Shown: positions 1 to 7,771, counted from the stretch's first letter. The stretch is 14,288 nucleotides of DNA from an uncultured bacterium (GCA_905214525.1 CAJMMN010000037.1:1-14288), one strand, 5' to 3'. The notes: generated from the sequence alone by a model not told the origin. Translations and numbers: made by a program.

Positions 1-178
1 CTGCGGAAACGCGGGGTCCGTTCAGGCTGTTGCGTTGAGATTGAAAATCAACCCGCGTGTCACAGCGGAGCTGATTCAGTTGAGATTGCCTGAACATTCC
101 GCCCCTCTTTACGCCCTCGGGTATACTCAAAAGCTACTGATTCGATTTGATGCCCAGCAACAGCAGAGGGGATAGTAT
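1..178. other. asnB upstream region, no gene
   Basis: I see no coding sequence here. The 10-mer GTTGAGATTG occurs twice, at 34-43 and 79-88. TTCAGGC (21-27) is the inverse of GCCTGAA (88-94), and a small hairpin GATT/AATC lies at 39-49. These could be regulatory sites for asnB or chance. The 3' end holds a -10-like box and the asnB ribosome binding site AGAGGGG (165-171). The start of the stretch may be the 3' flank of a gene outside the window. Confidence 0.4.
122..127 (+). promoter_or_regulatory. Candidate -10 box of asnB promoter
   Basis: TATACT matches the sigma-70/SigA -10 consensus at five of six positions and lies 51 bases before the asnB start. No good -35 hexamer sits 16-18 bases upstream. 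The same 10-mer GGTATACTCA occurs around the tatA -10 box (9209-9218), which supports it as a real promoter element. Confidence 0.4.
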
Positions 179-2059
179 ATGTGCGGTTTTGTCGGTTTTG
201 TCGGTGGGACGGATAACCAATCCGAGGTGCTCACCAAGATGATGGACCGCATTGTCCATCGCGGTCCCGACATGGGCGGTCAGTTTATCGACGGCCGCGT
301 TGCCCTGGGCTTCCGCCGCCTGTCGATCCTCGACCTGACCGAGGCCGGCGCTCAGCCCATGGCCAATGAGGACGGCAGCGTCGTTATCGTCTTCAACGGC
401 GAGATCTACAACTTCCAAGAACTCCGTTCCGAGCTCGAGGCCAAGGGCTACAAGTTCCACTGCGGCGCCGACACCGAGAGCCTCCTGCACGGCTACGAGG
501 AGTGGGGCGAGGCCGTCCTCGATCGCCTGCGCGGTATGTACGCCTTCGTCATCTGGGACAAGAAGAAGAACAAGCTTTTTGGCGCCCGCGATATCTTTGG
601 CATCAAGCCGCTCTACTACTATCCCATGGCCGATGCGGGCGACGGCGCTCCGGGCGTGCTTTTTGGTTCCGAGATCAAGAGCTTCCTGGACTACCCGCAC
701 TTCCACAAGGCGGTCAACAAAAAGGCTCTGCGTCCGTACATGACGTTGCAGTATTCGGCAACCGAGGAGACCTTCTTCGAGGGTGTCTACAAGCTGCCGC
801 CGGCGCATTACTTTACCGTAGACATCCCGACCGGCAAGATGAACATCGAGCGCTACTGGGATTGCGATTACTCTGCCGTCGAGAAGCCGTTCGAGGAGTA
901 CGTCGACGAGCTGGACGAGGTCGTGCACGAGAGCGTCGAGGCCCATCGCATCGCCGACGTCAAGGTCGCGTCGTTCCTCTCCGGCGGCGTCGACTCCAGC
1001 TACATCGCCGCTTGCCTCATGCCCGACAAGACCTTCTCGGTGGGCTTTGACTACAAGAACTTCAACGAGACCAACTACGCCAAGGAGCTTTCCGATAAGC
1101 TCGGCGTCGAGAATGTCCGCAAGATGATTACCGCCGACGAGTTCTTCGGTGCGCTCGAGGACATCCAGTATCACATGGACGAGCCGCAGTCCAACCTGTC
1201 TTCCGTGCCGCTATGGTTCTTGGCCGAGATGGCCCGCAAGGACGTCACCGTCGTGCTTTCGGGCGAAGGTGCCGACGAGCTCTTTGGCGGCTACGCCTAC
1301 TACGAGGACACGGTCCCGGTGCGCAAGTACAAAAAGATGGTGCCGCTGCCCATCCGTCGCGCGCTCGGTAACCTGGCGCTGCATATGCCGTACTTCAAGG
1401 GGCATAACTTCCTGGTCAAGGGTGCCGAGATCCCCGAGAAGTCGTTCCTGGGACAGGCTCTGGTATGGCCGGAGCGCGAGGTCGACGGCGTGCTCAAGCC
1501 CGAGTACAACACCGGCGATGGCGCCTTCGAGCTCGCCGCTCCCATCTATGCGCGCGTGAAGGGTCAGCCCGAGCTGGTCAAGAAGCAGTACCTGGACATG
1601 AACATGTGGCTCCCGGGCGACATTCTGCTCAAGGCCGACAAGATGTGCATGGCACATTCGCTGGAGCTGCGCGTGCCCTTCCTGGACCGCAAAGTCATGG
1701 AGTTCGCCGAGCACATTCCCGACCGCTACCGCATCAACGAGAACGGCAACAAGCAGGTACTCCGCCACGCTGCCAACAAGTCGCTGCCCGATGAGTGGGC
1801 CACCCGTCCCAAGGTGGGCTTCCCGGTGCCGATTGTCTACTGGCTGCGCGAGCAAAAGTGGTACGACTATGTCAAGGAGTACTTCACCGCGCCGTGGGCA
1901 AGCGAGTTCTTCGATACCGACGAGCTCATGCACCTGCTCGATCTGCACTTTGCGGGCAAGGGCGATTTCCAGCGCAAGATCTATACGCCGCTCGTGTTCC
2001 TGGTGTGGTACAAGCGCTTCTTTATCGACGAGGACCAGCCCGCTGTTCAGGCTGCCTAG
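179..2059 (+). CDS. asnB: Glutamine-hydrolysing asparagine synthetase (AsnB family)
   Basis: Makes L-asparagine from L-aspartate, ATP and glutamine in the cytosol. At 626 aa it is the usual size for long AsnB proteins. Cys2 directly after the start Met is the class II glutaminase nucleophile, which fixes the start; AGAGGGG lies 7 bases upstream. The glutaminase domain spans about residues 1-210, with an NGEIYN motif. The synthetase domain has the ATP pyrophosphatase loop SGGVDS at 268-273 and SGEGADELFGGY from 361. It is flanked by its own -10-like box and a strong terminator, so it is probably monocistronic. The family also includes enzymes that amidate peptidoglycan precursors (LtsA of Corynebacterium, AsnB of Bacillus subtilis). 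With MurE and MurI downstream, that alternative role is possible but not shown. Family assignment is very sure, exact substrate less so. Confidence 0.95.
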   Translation: MCGFVGFVGGTDNQSEVLTKMMDRIVHRGPDMGGQFIDGRVALGFRRLSILDLTEAGAQPMANEDGSVVIVFNGEIYNFQELRSELEAKGYKFHCGADTESLLHGYEEWGEAVLDRLRGMYAFVIWDKKKNKLFGARDIFGIKPLYYYPMADAGDGAPGVLFGSEIKSFLDYPHFHKAVNKKALRPYMTLQYSATEETFFEGVYKLPPAHYFTVDIPTGKMNIERYWDCDYSAVEKPFEEYVDELDEVVHESVEAHRIADVKVASFLSGGVDSSYIAACLMPDKTFSVGFDYKNFNETNYAKELSDKLGVENVRKMITADEFFGALEDIQYHMDEPQSNLSSVPLWFLAEMARKDVTVVLSGEGADELFGGYAYYEDTVPVRKYKKMVPLPIRRALGNLALHMPYFKGHNFLVKGAEIPEKSFLGQALVWPEREVDGVLKPEYNTGDGAFELAAPIYARVKGQPELVKKQYLDMNMWLPGDILLKADKMCMAHSLELRVPFLDRKVMEFAEHIPDRYRINENGNKQVLRHAANKSLPDEWATRPKVGFPVPIVYWLREQKWYDYVKEYFTAPWASEFFDTDELMHLLDLHFAGKGDFQRKIYTPLVFLVWYKRFFIDEDQPAVQAA

Positions 2060-2084
2060 CCTCGGCTTACGAACGCCTGCGCGT

Positions 2085-2109
2085 AACGGCTCCTCCGGGA
2101 GCCGTTTTT
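2085..2109 (+). terminator. Rho-independent terminator of asnB
   Basis: A perfect 9-bp stem AACGGCTCC (2085-2093) / GGAGCCGTT (2098-2106) with a TCCG tetraloop runs into a T tract (2105-2109). It starts 26 bases after the asnB stop. Confidence 0.88.
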
Positions 2110-2135
2110 GCATGGCGCGTTTCAGTTACTATAAA
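2107..2135 (+). promoter_or_regulatory. Candidate promoter of murE
   Basis: TTTGCA (2107-2112) and TATAAA (2130-2135) are separated by 17 bases. The start codon is 35 bases after the -10 box. The -35 overlaps the T tract of the asnB terminator, a compact arrangement that would let murE be transcribed separately from asnB. Confidence 0.4.
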
Positions 2136-2169
2136 AGCCGTCCCTGCCAATGGCTGAGAAAGGTGAAAG

Positions 2170-3732
2170 ATGCACCATTCGGATTCCGCAACCGTGACCA
2201 CGGTCGATACGCTCGCCAAGCTACTCGATGCGTGCGGCGAGCTGCGCGCATCGGAGCAGGTTGACGAGCGCGCGGTGACCGGCTGCTCGTTTGATTCGCG
2301 CGCGGTCTCGGCAGGTGACGTGTTCTTTTGCAAAGGCGCTGCCTTTAAGCCCGCGTTTTTGAGCATGGCGCTCGATGCGGGCGCTGTCGCATTTGTGTGC
2401 GAGGAGTCGCTGGTCGAGTCTCTGGAGCCGCTGGCGCAGGAGAGCGGTGCTGCGATGCTGGTTGTTGATAGCGTTCGCACGGCCATGGCCCTGTTGCCGC
2501 CGGAGGTCTACGACCGTCCCGACCACGACGTCAAGATCGTGGGTATCACCGGTACCAAGGGAAAGACCACGGCCGCTTTTATGCTCCAGTCCATCATCAA
2601 AGCGGCGGGCGAGTCCTGCGGCATGATCGGCTCGGTGAGTACCGACGATGGCATCGAGTGCTATGAGAGCACCAATACTACGCCCGAGGCCCCCGAGGTC
2701 TGGCGCCATATCGCCAACTGCCGCACTTCCGGTCGCCAGTCCATGGTCATGGAGGTCTCGAGCCAGGCGCTCAAGTACCAGCGCGTCGAGAATCTGCCGT
2801 TTGACGTGGCGTGCTTCCTCAACATCGGCCGCGACCATATCTCGCCGATCGAACACCCTACGTTTGAGGATTATTTTGAGAGCAAACTCAGGATCTTTGA
2901 CCAGGCAAAGACCGCCGTGGTGAATCTGGGCACCGAAGAGGTTGACCGTGTGTTGGAGGCAGCGTCGACGGCCGAGCGCTTGGTGACCGTTGGCGTCGAG
3001 CATCCCGAGGCAAGCCTGTGGGCGAGCGATGTGCGCATGGTCGGCTTTAACATCGAGTTTAACCTGCATGGCCTGTGTGCCGACGAGTCCGAGGCGGGGG
3101 AGAAGGTCCTGCTGGGCATCGCGGGCGACTTTAACGTGGAAAACGCGCTGGTCGCTATCGCCGCTGCGCGCGAGATCGGCATCGGTATCGAGGCTATCAA
3201 GAAGGGCCTCTCCAAACTGCGTGTGCCGGGCCGTATGGAGGTCGTGGAGTCGAAGGACGGCCGCGTGATCTGCGTCGTTGACTATGCGCACAACCAGCTT
3301 TCGTTCCGTTCGCTTTTCTCGTCGGTCAAGCGCGCGTTTCCCGCTAGTCCAGTCATTGCAGTGTTTGGCGCTGCCGGCGGCAAGGCGCAGGAGCGCCGCG
3401 AGCAGCTTCCGCGCGAGGCCGCACCATATTCCGACCTGATGATCTTTGCCAACGAGGACCCGGCTCACGAGGACCCGATGAAGGTCTGTCGCGAGCTTGC
3501 CGAGCATGTTCCCGACGATACGCCGAACAAGATCATCCTCGACCGCGAAGCCGCTGTGCATGCGGCGTTCAAGGCGGCGCGCGAGGAGTACGTCAACCCC
3601 GATGCTCCCACCATTGTCTTGCTGCTGGCAAAGGGTGACGAGGAGCTCATGCACGTGGGCGACGAGTTCGTGCCCATCGAGAGCGACCTTTCGCTGGCCA
3701 ATCGCCTGATCGATGTTACCCAGTTTGACTAA
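2170..3732 (+). CDS. murE: MurE-type UDP-MurNAc-tripeptide synthetase (Mur ligase), DNPR-less subfamily
   Basis: ATP-dependent ligase predicted to add the third peptide residue to UDP-MurNAc-L-Ala-D-Glu in the cytosol. It is 520 aa, a usual length. The P-loop GITGTKGKTT is at about 125-134, a TTPEAPE motif near 170, MEVSSQAL and GRDHISPIEHP in the central domain, the lysine expected to be carbamylated at K239 (FESKLRIF), and DYAHN near 369. The DNPR motif that binds meso-diaminopimelate is replaced by EDPA (429-432) in NEDPAHEDP, so the key Arg is Ala432. Staphylococcus aureus MurE, which adds lysine, has DNPA there. I infer a diamino acid other than DAP, such as Lys or Orn. It could also be a paralogue beside a canonical MurE elsewhere. 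AAGGTG lies 4 bases before the ATG. Confidence 0.85.
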   Translation: MHHSDSATVTTVDTLAKLLDACGELRASEQVDERAVTGCSFDSRAVSAGDVFFCKGAAFKPAFLSMALDAGAVAFVCEESLVESLEPLAQESGAAMLVVDSVRTAMALLPPEVYDRPDHDVKIVGITGTKGKTTAAFMLQSIIKAAGESCGMIGSVSTDDGIECYESTNTTPEAPEVWRHIANCRTSGRQSMVMEVSSQALKYQRVENLPFDVACFLNIGRDHISPIEHPTFEDYFESKLRIFDQAKTAVVNLGTEEVDRVLEAASTAERLVTVGVEHPEASLWASDVRMVGFNIEFNLHGLCADESEAGEKVLLGIAGDFNVENALVAIAAAREIGIGIEAIKKGLSKLRVPGRMEVVESKDGRVICVVDYAHNQLSFRSLFSSVKRAFPASPVIAVFGAAGGKAQERREQLPREAAPYSDLMIFANEDPAHEDPMKVCRELAEHVPDDTPNKIILDREAAVHAAFKAAREEYVNPDAPTIVLLLAKGDEELMHVGDEFVPIESDLSLANRLIDVTQFD

Positions 3733-3741
3733 TGAACCATG

Positions 3742-3774
3742 ATGGCGGCGGCACCCTGAGTGCGCTGTCGCCAT
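3742..3774 (+). other. Hairpin between murE and the HAD gene
   Basis: ATGGCG (3742-3747) is the inverse of CGCCAT (3769-3774), with a smaller GCAC/GTGC pair inside. No T tract follows, so it is a poor terminator candidate. It may be an RNA processing or stability element, or chance. Confidence 0.25.
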
Positions 3775-3839
3775 AAGCGTGTTCCCTCAATCAAAACATG
3801 CCGTCCAAGTCCAAACCCTTCTACGTAAACGGAGTAACC

Positions 3840-4751
3840 ATGTCCCACAACACCCTGCCGACCGTTGCCGAGCTTTCGGGCGAGATGCGCGAGCGTCTTG
3901 CCAAGGTTAAGTACGTCTTTACCGACCTGGACGCCACCATGCTCGCGCCCGGCTCGTGCGTGCTGCGCGACAACGACGGCAATCCCTCGACCAAGCTCGT
4001 CGAGGCTGTCGTGGCACTTGCCCGCGCTGGTATTCAGGTGGTTCCCACCTCGGGCCGCAACCGTACCATGATCCACGAGGACGCGCGCGTGCTCGGCCTC
4101 AACTCCTACATTGGTGAGATGGGCGGCCTGGTCATGTACGACCTCAAGGCCAACGATTGGGAGTATCTGACCGGCGACATGCCTTACGACCCCGCCTGCG
4201 GCCTTACTCCGCACCAGGTGATCGAGCAGACCGGCGTGTGCGAGAAGATCCTTGCTCACTGGCCGCACAAGATCGAGTACCACAACGACATGTCGACCGG
4301 CTACAAATACCGTGAGGTCACCGTCGGCATGCGCGGCGATGTGCCCGACGACGAGGTCCAGGCCATTCTTGACGAGGCCGGCTGCGGCTTGGTCTGGGCC
4401 TGCAACGGCCACCTGACACATCTGTCCAAGCCGACGACGCTCGAGCTCGAACGCGTCGAGGATGGCCGCGCGTTTAACATCAATCCCGCCGGCCTCAACA
4501 AGGGCGTTGCCATCGCGCGTTTCTGCGAGCACCTAGGGATCGAGCGCGAGGAGACGCTCGCGCTCGGCGATTCCGAGTCCGACTTCTACATGGCTGACCA
4601 CGTGGGCACGTTCTGCCTGGTCGAGAACGGTTTGACCAGCGCCGGCGCGCCCGAGTTCCTGGATACCTGCGATAACGCCTACGTCACGCGCGGCAAGATT
4701 GTCGACGGCTGGGCGGCAACGGCAGAGCTGCTCGTCGCGGCTCGTTCGTAG
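3840..4751 (+). CDS. HAD superfamily (IIB) hydrolase, Cof/mannosyl-phosphoglycerate phosphatase-like
   Basis: Predicted cytosolic Mg-dependent phosphatase of 303 aa; substrate unknown. The four HAD motifs are visible: motif I DLDATM with nucleophile Asp29 and acid/base Asp31, motif II Thr70/Ser71 in TSGRN, motif III Lys221 in GLNKG, and motif IV GDSESD with Asp244 and Asp248. The spacing between motifs II and III fits a type IIB cap, as in Cof proteins and mannosyl-3-phosphoglycerate phosphatases. Motif I has Ala where DxDGT is usual. I chose the ATG at 3840 because GGAG (3831-3834) lies 5 bases before it. An in-frame ATG at 3798 would add 14 residues but has no ribosome binding site. It sits between murE and murI, probably co-transcribed, which does not by itself reveal the substrate. 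Confidence 0.8.
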   Translation: MSHNTLPTVAELSGEMRERLAKVKYVFTDLDATMLAPGSCVLRDNDGNPSTKLVEAVVALARAGIQVVPTSGRNRTMIHEDARVLGLNSYIGEMGGLVMYDLKANDWEYLTGDMPYDPACGLTPHQVIEQTGVCEKILAHWPHKIEYHNDMSTGYKYREVTVGMRGDVPDDEVQAILDEAGCGLVWACNGHLTHLSKPTTLELERVEDGRAFNINPAGLNKGVAIARFCEHLGIEREETLALGDSESDFYMADHVGTFCLVENGLTSAGAPEFLDTCDNAYVTRGKIVDGWAATAELLVAARS

Positions 4752-4804
4752 CGCGGTCCTATCGTTCTGAGCCATATCTTTTCGAGAGAGAATCTGGTGA
4801 GGTA

Positions 4805-5689
4805 ATGTCCGATATCGAGAATCTGGCCGGGGACACGCGCCCCATTGGCGTGTTCGACTCGGGCCTGGGCGGTCTGACGGTTGCGCGTGCGATTGCGACG
4901 GCGTTGCCGCACGAGTCCGTCTACTACTTTGGCGACACCAAACGCTGCCCGTATGGCACCCGCACCGAGGACGAGGTGCGTTCGTTTGCACTGCAGGCGG
5001 GCCGTTGGCTGTCGAAGCACGACGTCAAGATCATGGTCATCGCCTGCAATACAGCGACCGCTGCGGCCTTGCGTTTGGCCCAGCAGGTGCTCGACGTCCC
5101 CGTCATCGGTGTGATCGCACCGGGCGCACGCGCGGCAATCAACAGCACCCGCACGCGCCGGGTGGGCGTGCTCGCCACCAACCTCACCATTCGCTCGGGT
5201 GCTTACACGCGCGCCATTCAGGACCTGGATGCCGGTGTTGACGTATACGGCTGCCCTGCCTCGAGCTTTGTCGAGGTCGTTGAGCACGAGCTCGCCTCGG
5301 GTGCGCATCTGCAGGAGCAGTGGCTTGAGAACGAGGACATCTTCGATACGCCTGCCGTGCGTGCGCTGGTGGGTGCCACGGTTGAGCCGCTGCGCGACCA
5401 CGGTATCGATACCGTGGTGCTCGGCTGTACGCATTTTCCGCTGTTGGTGGGACCTATCCGCCATGCGCTGGGGCCTGGGGTGCGCGTCGTGAGTTCCGCC
5501 GAGGAGACCACGCGCGAGCTGACCGATATCCTCACGCGCCGCGAGCAGCTGGCGGGCGACGCCGCCGAGCCGCAGCATCGTTTTGCAACGACGGCCGATA
5601 ACATTGCCGAGTTTGCGGTGGCGGGCAGCTTTATCTTTGGTCAGCCGCTCAAGAGCATCGAACATATCGATATCGATGAGCTGAAATAG
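4805..5689 (+). CDS. murI: Glutamate racemase
   Basis: Interconverts L- and D-glutamate without a cofactor, supplying D-Glu for the MurD step just before MurE. At 294 aa it is a normal length. The family signature FDSGLGGLTV holds Asp18. The two catalytic cysteines are Cys81 in ACNTAT and Cys208 in GCTHFPLL, with His210 beside the second. GGTGAGG lies immediately before the ATG with very short spacing, and GAGAGAGA is a little further upstream. It follows the HAD gene by 53 bases and precedes rph by 54, so it links the cell-wall genes to the murI-rph-rdgB order seen in many Gram-positive bacteria. The protein is probably cytosolic; there is no signal peptide. Confidence 0.96.
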   Translation: MSDIENLAGDTRPIGVFDSGLGGLTVARAIATALPHESVYYFGDTKRCPYGTRTEDEVRSFALQAGRWLSKHDVKIMVIACNTATAAALRLAQQVLDVPVIGVIAPGARAAINSTRTRRVGVLATNLTIRSGAYTRAIQDLDAGVDVYGCPASSFVEVVEHELASGAHLQEQWLENEDIFDTPAVRALVGATVEPLRDHGIDTVVLGCTHFPLLVGPIRHALGPGVRVVSSAEETTRELTDILTRREQLAGDAAEPQHRFATTADNIAEFAVAGSFIFGQPLKSIEHIDIDELK

Positions 5690-5726
5690 ATGTAAGGCAG
5701 CCGCCAAAGCCTTCGCCACATCTTTT
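5689..5726 (+). terminator. Possible weak terminator after murI
   Basis: GATGT-AAGGC (5689-5698) can pair with GCCTT (5709-5713) and ACATC (5718-5722), leaving a 4-base bulge on the right arm. TTTT follows directly. The stem begins at the murI stop codon. The bulge weakens it, so partial read-through into rph is likely. Confidence 0.4.
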
Positions 5727-5743
5727 GCCGAAAGGATATTTCT

Positions 5744-6469
5744 ATGGAGTACATGCAGGTTAACCGCGCCAACGGCCGCGCCGCCGATGAGCTGCGCCCC
5801 ATCAAGCTTACTCGCGGCGTTATGAAGCACGCCCACGGTTCGTGCCTGGCCGAGTTTGGCGATACGCGCGTGCTGTGCGCTGCCACCATCGAGGAGGGCG
5901 TGCCGGGCTGGCGCAAGGGCGCCAAGGCCGGTTGGGTAACGGCGGAGTACGCCATGCTGCCGGCATCGACCGGCAAGCGCTGCAAGCGCGAGTACGCCAA
6001 CCGCAAAGGCCGCTCCATGGAGATCGAGCGCCTCATTGGTCGCAGCCTGCGTACCGTCGTCAACATGAAGGCGCTCGGCGAGTACACCGTCACCGTCGAC
6101 TGCGACGTGATCCAGGCCGATGGCGGTACGCGTACGGCGAGCATTACCGGCGCCTGGGTGGCGCTGCACGACGCCCTCGCCATGTGGGTCGAGGCAGGCA
6201 AGATCGAGCGCATCCCGCTTACCGGCCAGGTGGCTGCCATCTCCATGGGCGTTGTCGACGGCAATACACTGCTTGACCTCGATTATTCCGAGGACAGCCA
6301 CGCCGAGGTCGACATGAACCTCGTCGCTACCGACACCGGCGAGATGATCGAGCTCCAGGGTACCGGCGAGCAGGCGCCCTTTGACCGTACGCGCCTCAAC
6401 GCCTTGCTCGACCTGGGCGACAAAGGCATCGCCGAGCTCATCGAGCTCCAGCGCCAAGCCCTCGCCTAA
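5744..6469 (+). CDS. rph: Ribonuclease PH
   Basis: Phosphate-dependent 3'-5' exoribonuclease that trims tRNA 3' ends; normally a ring-shaped hexamer. It has 241 aa, close to the 238-245 usual for the family. Visible features are the N-terminal RPIKLTRG segment, the arginine-rich RKGRSMEIERLIGRSLR stretch, the phosphate-binding GGTRT loop (127-131) and the acidic motif DLDYSED with Asp178, Asp180 and Asp184, followed by GTGEQAPF. AAAGGA (5731-5736) lies 7 bases before the ATG. Its stop codon overlaps the left arm of a 12-bp inverted repeat that may end the transcript. Confidence 0.97.
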   Translation: MEYMQVNRANGRAADELRPIKLTRGVMKHAHGSCLAEFGDTRVLCAATIEEGVPGWRKGAKAGWVTAEYAMLPASTGKRCKREYANRKGRSMEIERLIGRSLRTVVNMKALGEYTVTVDCDVIQADGGTRTASITGAWVALHDALAMWVEAGKIERIPLTGQVAAISMGVVDGNTLLDLDYSEDSHAEVDMNLVATDTGEMIELQGTGEQAPFDRTRLNALLDLGDKGIAELIELQRQALA

Positions 6470-6506
6470 CCTGCCAAAAAGGGACAGGTTTATTTTGGCA
6501 GGTTTT
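6468..6506 (+). terminator. 12-bp perfect hairpin at the rph stop; terminator, possibly REP-derived
   Basis: AACCTGCCAAAA (6468-6479) is an exact inverse of TTTTGGCAGGTT (6493-6504), with a 13-base loop. The right arm runs into TTTTAT, so it can serve as a terminator. The loop holds GGGACAGG, similar to the GGGGACG core of the repeats near 12400, which suggests a REP-like element reused as a terminator. Confidence 0.6.
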
Positions 6507-6612
6507 ATCTGGGAAAACGTCGAAGTATAAGACTGCCGTTGATTGAGAGGGGAGAGGCGGAGGCCCTCGTCGCCCTCGGCGCGGCATTGCTATAGAGACA
6601 AGGAGACCACTC

Positions 6613-7254
6613 ATGGCACTTGAGAAGATCGACATCGACACCCTCGACCCGGCGGCGACCATTGTCGTGGCAACGGGCAACGCCCATAAGCTCACCGAGA
6701 TCGAGGCCATTTTAGGCAAGGTCATGCCCGAGGTTCGCTTTGTGGCGCTCGGCCAGCTGGGCGATTTTGAGGACCCCGAGGAAAACGGCACGACGTTTTT
6801 GGAGAACGCCATCATCAAGGCGCAGGCTGCCGTCGAAGAGATGGGGCTCATGGCCATCGCCGACGATTCTGGCTTGGTCGTCGACGCGCTTGACGGCGAG
6901 CCGGGCGTGTATAGCGCGCGCTATGCGGGCGTGCACGGAGACGATGCCGCCAACAACGCCAAGCTTCTCGTTAACCTGGAAGGCGTGGCGGACGAGGACC
7001 GCACCGCGCGCTTTATGAGCGTCGTTGCGCTTATCGACACGGATGGTCTGGTCACCTATGGCGAGGGCGCCTGCGAGGGCGTTATCGCACACGAGGGCCG
7101 CGGCGATCACGGCTTTGGCTATGACCCGCTGTTCCTGCCGGTCGACACGCCGGGCAAGACCATGGCCGAGCTGACGGCGGACGAGAAGAACTCCATCAGC
7201 CATCGTTTCCACGCGCTCGAGCATCTGTCCGCCAAACTGACGGGCGAGGAGTAG
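6613..7254 (+). CDS. rdgB: Non-canonical purine NTP pyrophosphatase (dITP/XTP)
   Basis: Hydrolyses dITP, ITP and XTP to the monophosphate and pyrophosphate, keeping deaminated purines out of DNA and RNA. It has 213 aa against about 197 in E. coli RdgB; the extra residues are mainly a 15-residue N-terminal lead. Signatures are ATGNAHKLTE (20-29), EENGTTFLENA, the catalytic ADDSGL with Asp84/Asp85, GEPGVYSARYAG, GFGYDP (167-172) and SHR (196-198). AAGGAG (6600-6605) lies 7 bases before the ATG. The 143-base gap after rph holds the hairpin and a stray TATAAG (6526-6531) without a clear -35. Only 3 bases separate it from dtd, so the two are co-transcribed. Confidence 0.95.
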   Translation: MALEKIDIDTLDPAATIVVATGNAHKLTEIEAILGKVMPEVRFVALGQLGDFEDPEENGTTFLENAIIKAQAAVEEMGLMAIADDSGLVVDALDGEPGVYSARYAGVHGDDAANNAKLLVNLEGVADEDRTARFMSVVALIDTDGLVTYGEGACEGVIAHEGRGDHGFGYDPLFLPVDTPGKTMAELTADEKNSISHRFHALEHLSAKLTGEE

Positions 7255-7257
7255 GCC

Positions 7258-7704
7258 GTGCGTGCGGTGGTGCAGCGCGTACTCAACGCCGGCGTGACGG
7301 TCGACGGCGAGTGCGTGGGCAAAATTGGGCGCGGCTATCTGGTGCTGCTGGGCGTGGGCCACGGCGACACGCGCGCCGAGGCCGATAAGCTGTGGGGCAA
7401 GCTCCGCGGCTTGCGCATTAACGAGGACGAGAACGGCAAGACCAACCTGGCACTTGCCGATGTCGACGGAGAGGTGCTCGTGGTCTCGCAGTTCACGCTG
7501 TTCGCCGACTGCCGCCACGGCCGCCGTCCGTCGTTTACCGATGCAGGCGCCCCCGATGTTGCCAACGAGCTCTACGAGTACTTCCTGACGCTCGTTCGTC
7601 AAGATGTCGAACACGTGGCGCACGGCATCTTTGGCGCCGATATGAAAGTCGACCTCGTCAACGACGGCCCATTCACCATCGTCCTCGATACCGACAATCT
7701 GTAA
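7258..7704 (+). CDS. dtd: D-aminoacyl-tRNA deacylase
   Basis: Removes D-amino acids (and mischarged glycine) from tRNA, a proofreading step acting in trans. It is 148 aa, the usual size. The start is MRAVVQRV and the body has the two family motifs: SQFTLF (77-82) and NDGPFT (135-140, the Gly-cisPro motif). RRPSF lies between them. The start is GTG, with GAGGAG (7247-7252) inside the end of rdgB 5 bases upstream, so translation is probably coupled to rdgB. With MurI in the same region making D-glutamate, a D-aminoacyl-tRNA proofreader is a sensible companion, although that link is inference. Confidence 0.95.
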   Translation: MRAVVQRVLNAGVTVDGECVGKIGRGYLVLLGVGHGDTRAEADKLWGKLRGLRINEDENGKTNLALADVDGEVLVVSQFTLFADCRHGRRPSFTDAGAPDVANELYEYFLTLVRQDVEHVAHGIFGADMKVDLVNDGPFTIVLDTDNL

Positions 7705-7723
7705 GTAGCCAAATTAGCTACTT
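7703..7723 (+). other. Short hairpin after dtd
   Basis: AAGTAGC (7703-7709) and GCTACTT (7717-7723) form a 7-bp stem starting inside the dtd stop codon. There is no T tract, so termination is doubtful. It directly abuts the candidate veg -35 box. Confidence 0.3.
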
Positions 7724-7751
7724 GCGCGTGGTCGCAACAGGGTGCTATAGT
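7722..7751 (+). promoter_or_regulatory. Candidate promoter of veg-ispE
   Basis: TATAGT (7746-7751) is a good -10 box and TTGCGC (7722-7727) a weak -35 with an 18-base spacer. Transcription would start near 7758, about 60 bases before veg. Confidence 0.45.
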
Positions 7752-7771
7752 ATTAGAGTTTTGTCTATCTT

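Noticed and set aside
2221..3774. 517-codon minus-strand frame
   Set aside because: It is antisense to murE throughout, with no ribosome binding site or recognisable domain.
3798..3839. Upstream ATG for the HAD protein
   Set aside because: It has no ribosome binding site, whereas ATG 3840 has GGAG at ideal spacing and the HAD fold begins after it.
4679..6457. Very long open frame (592 codons) on the minus strand
   Set aside because: It runs antisense through murI and rph, whose catalytic motifs are intact. Long minus-strand frames are expected from high-GC codon use. The translation shows no family features.
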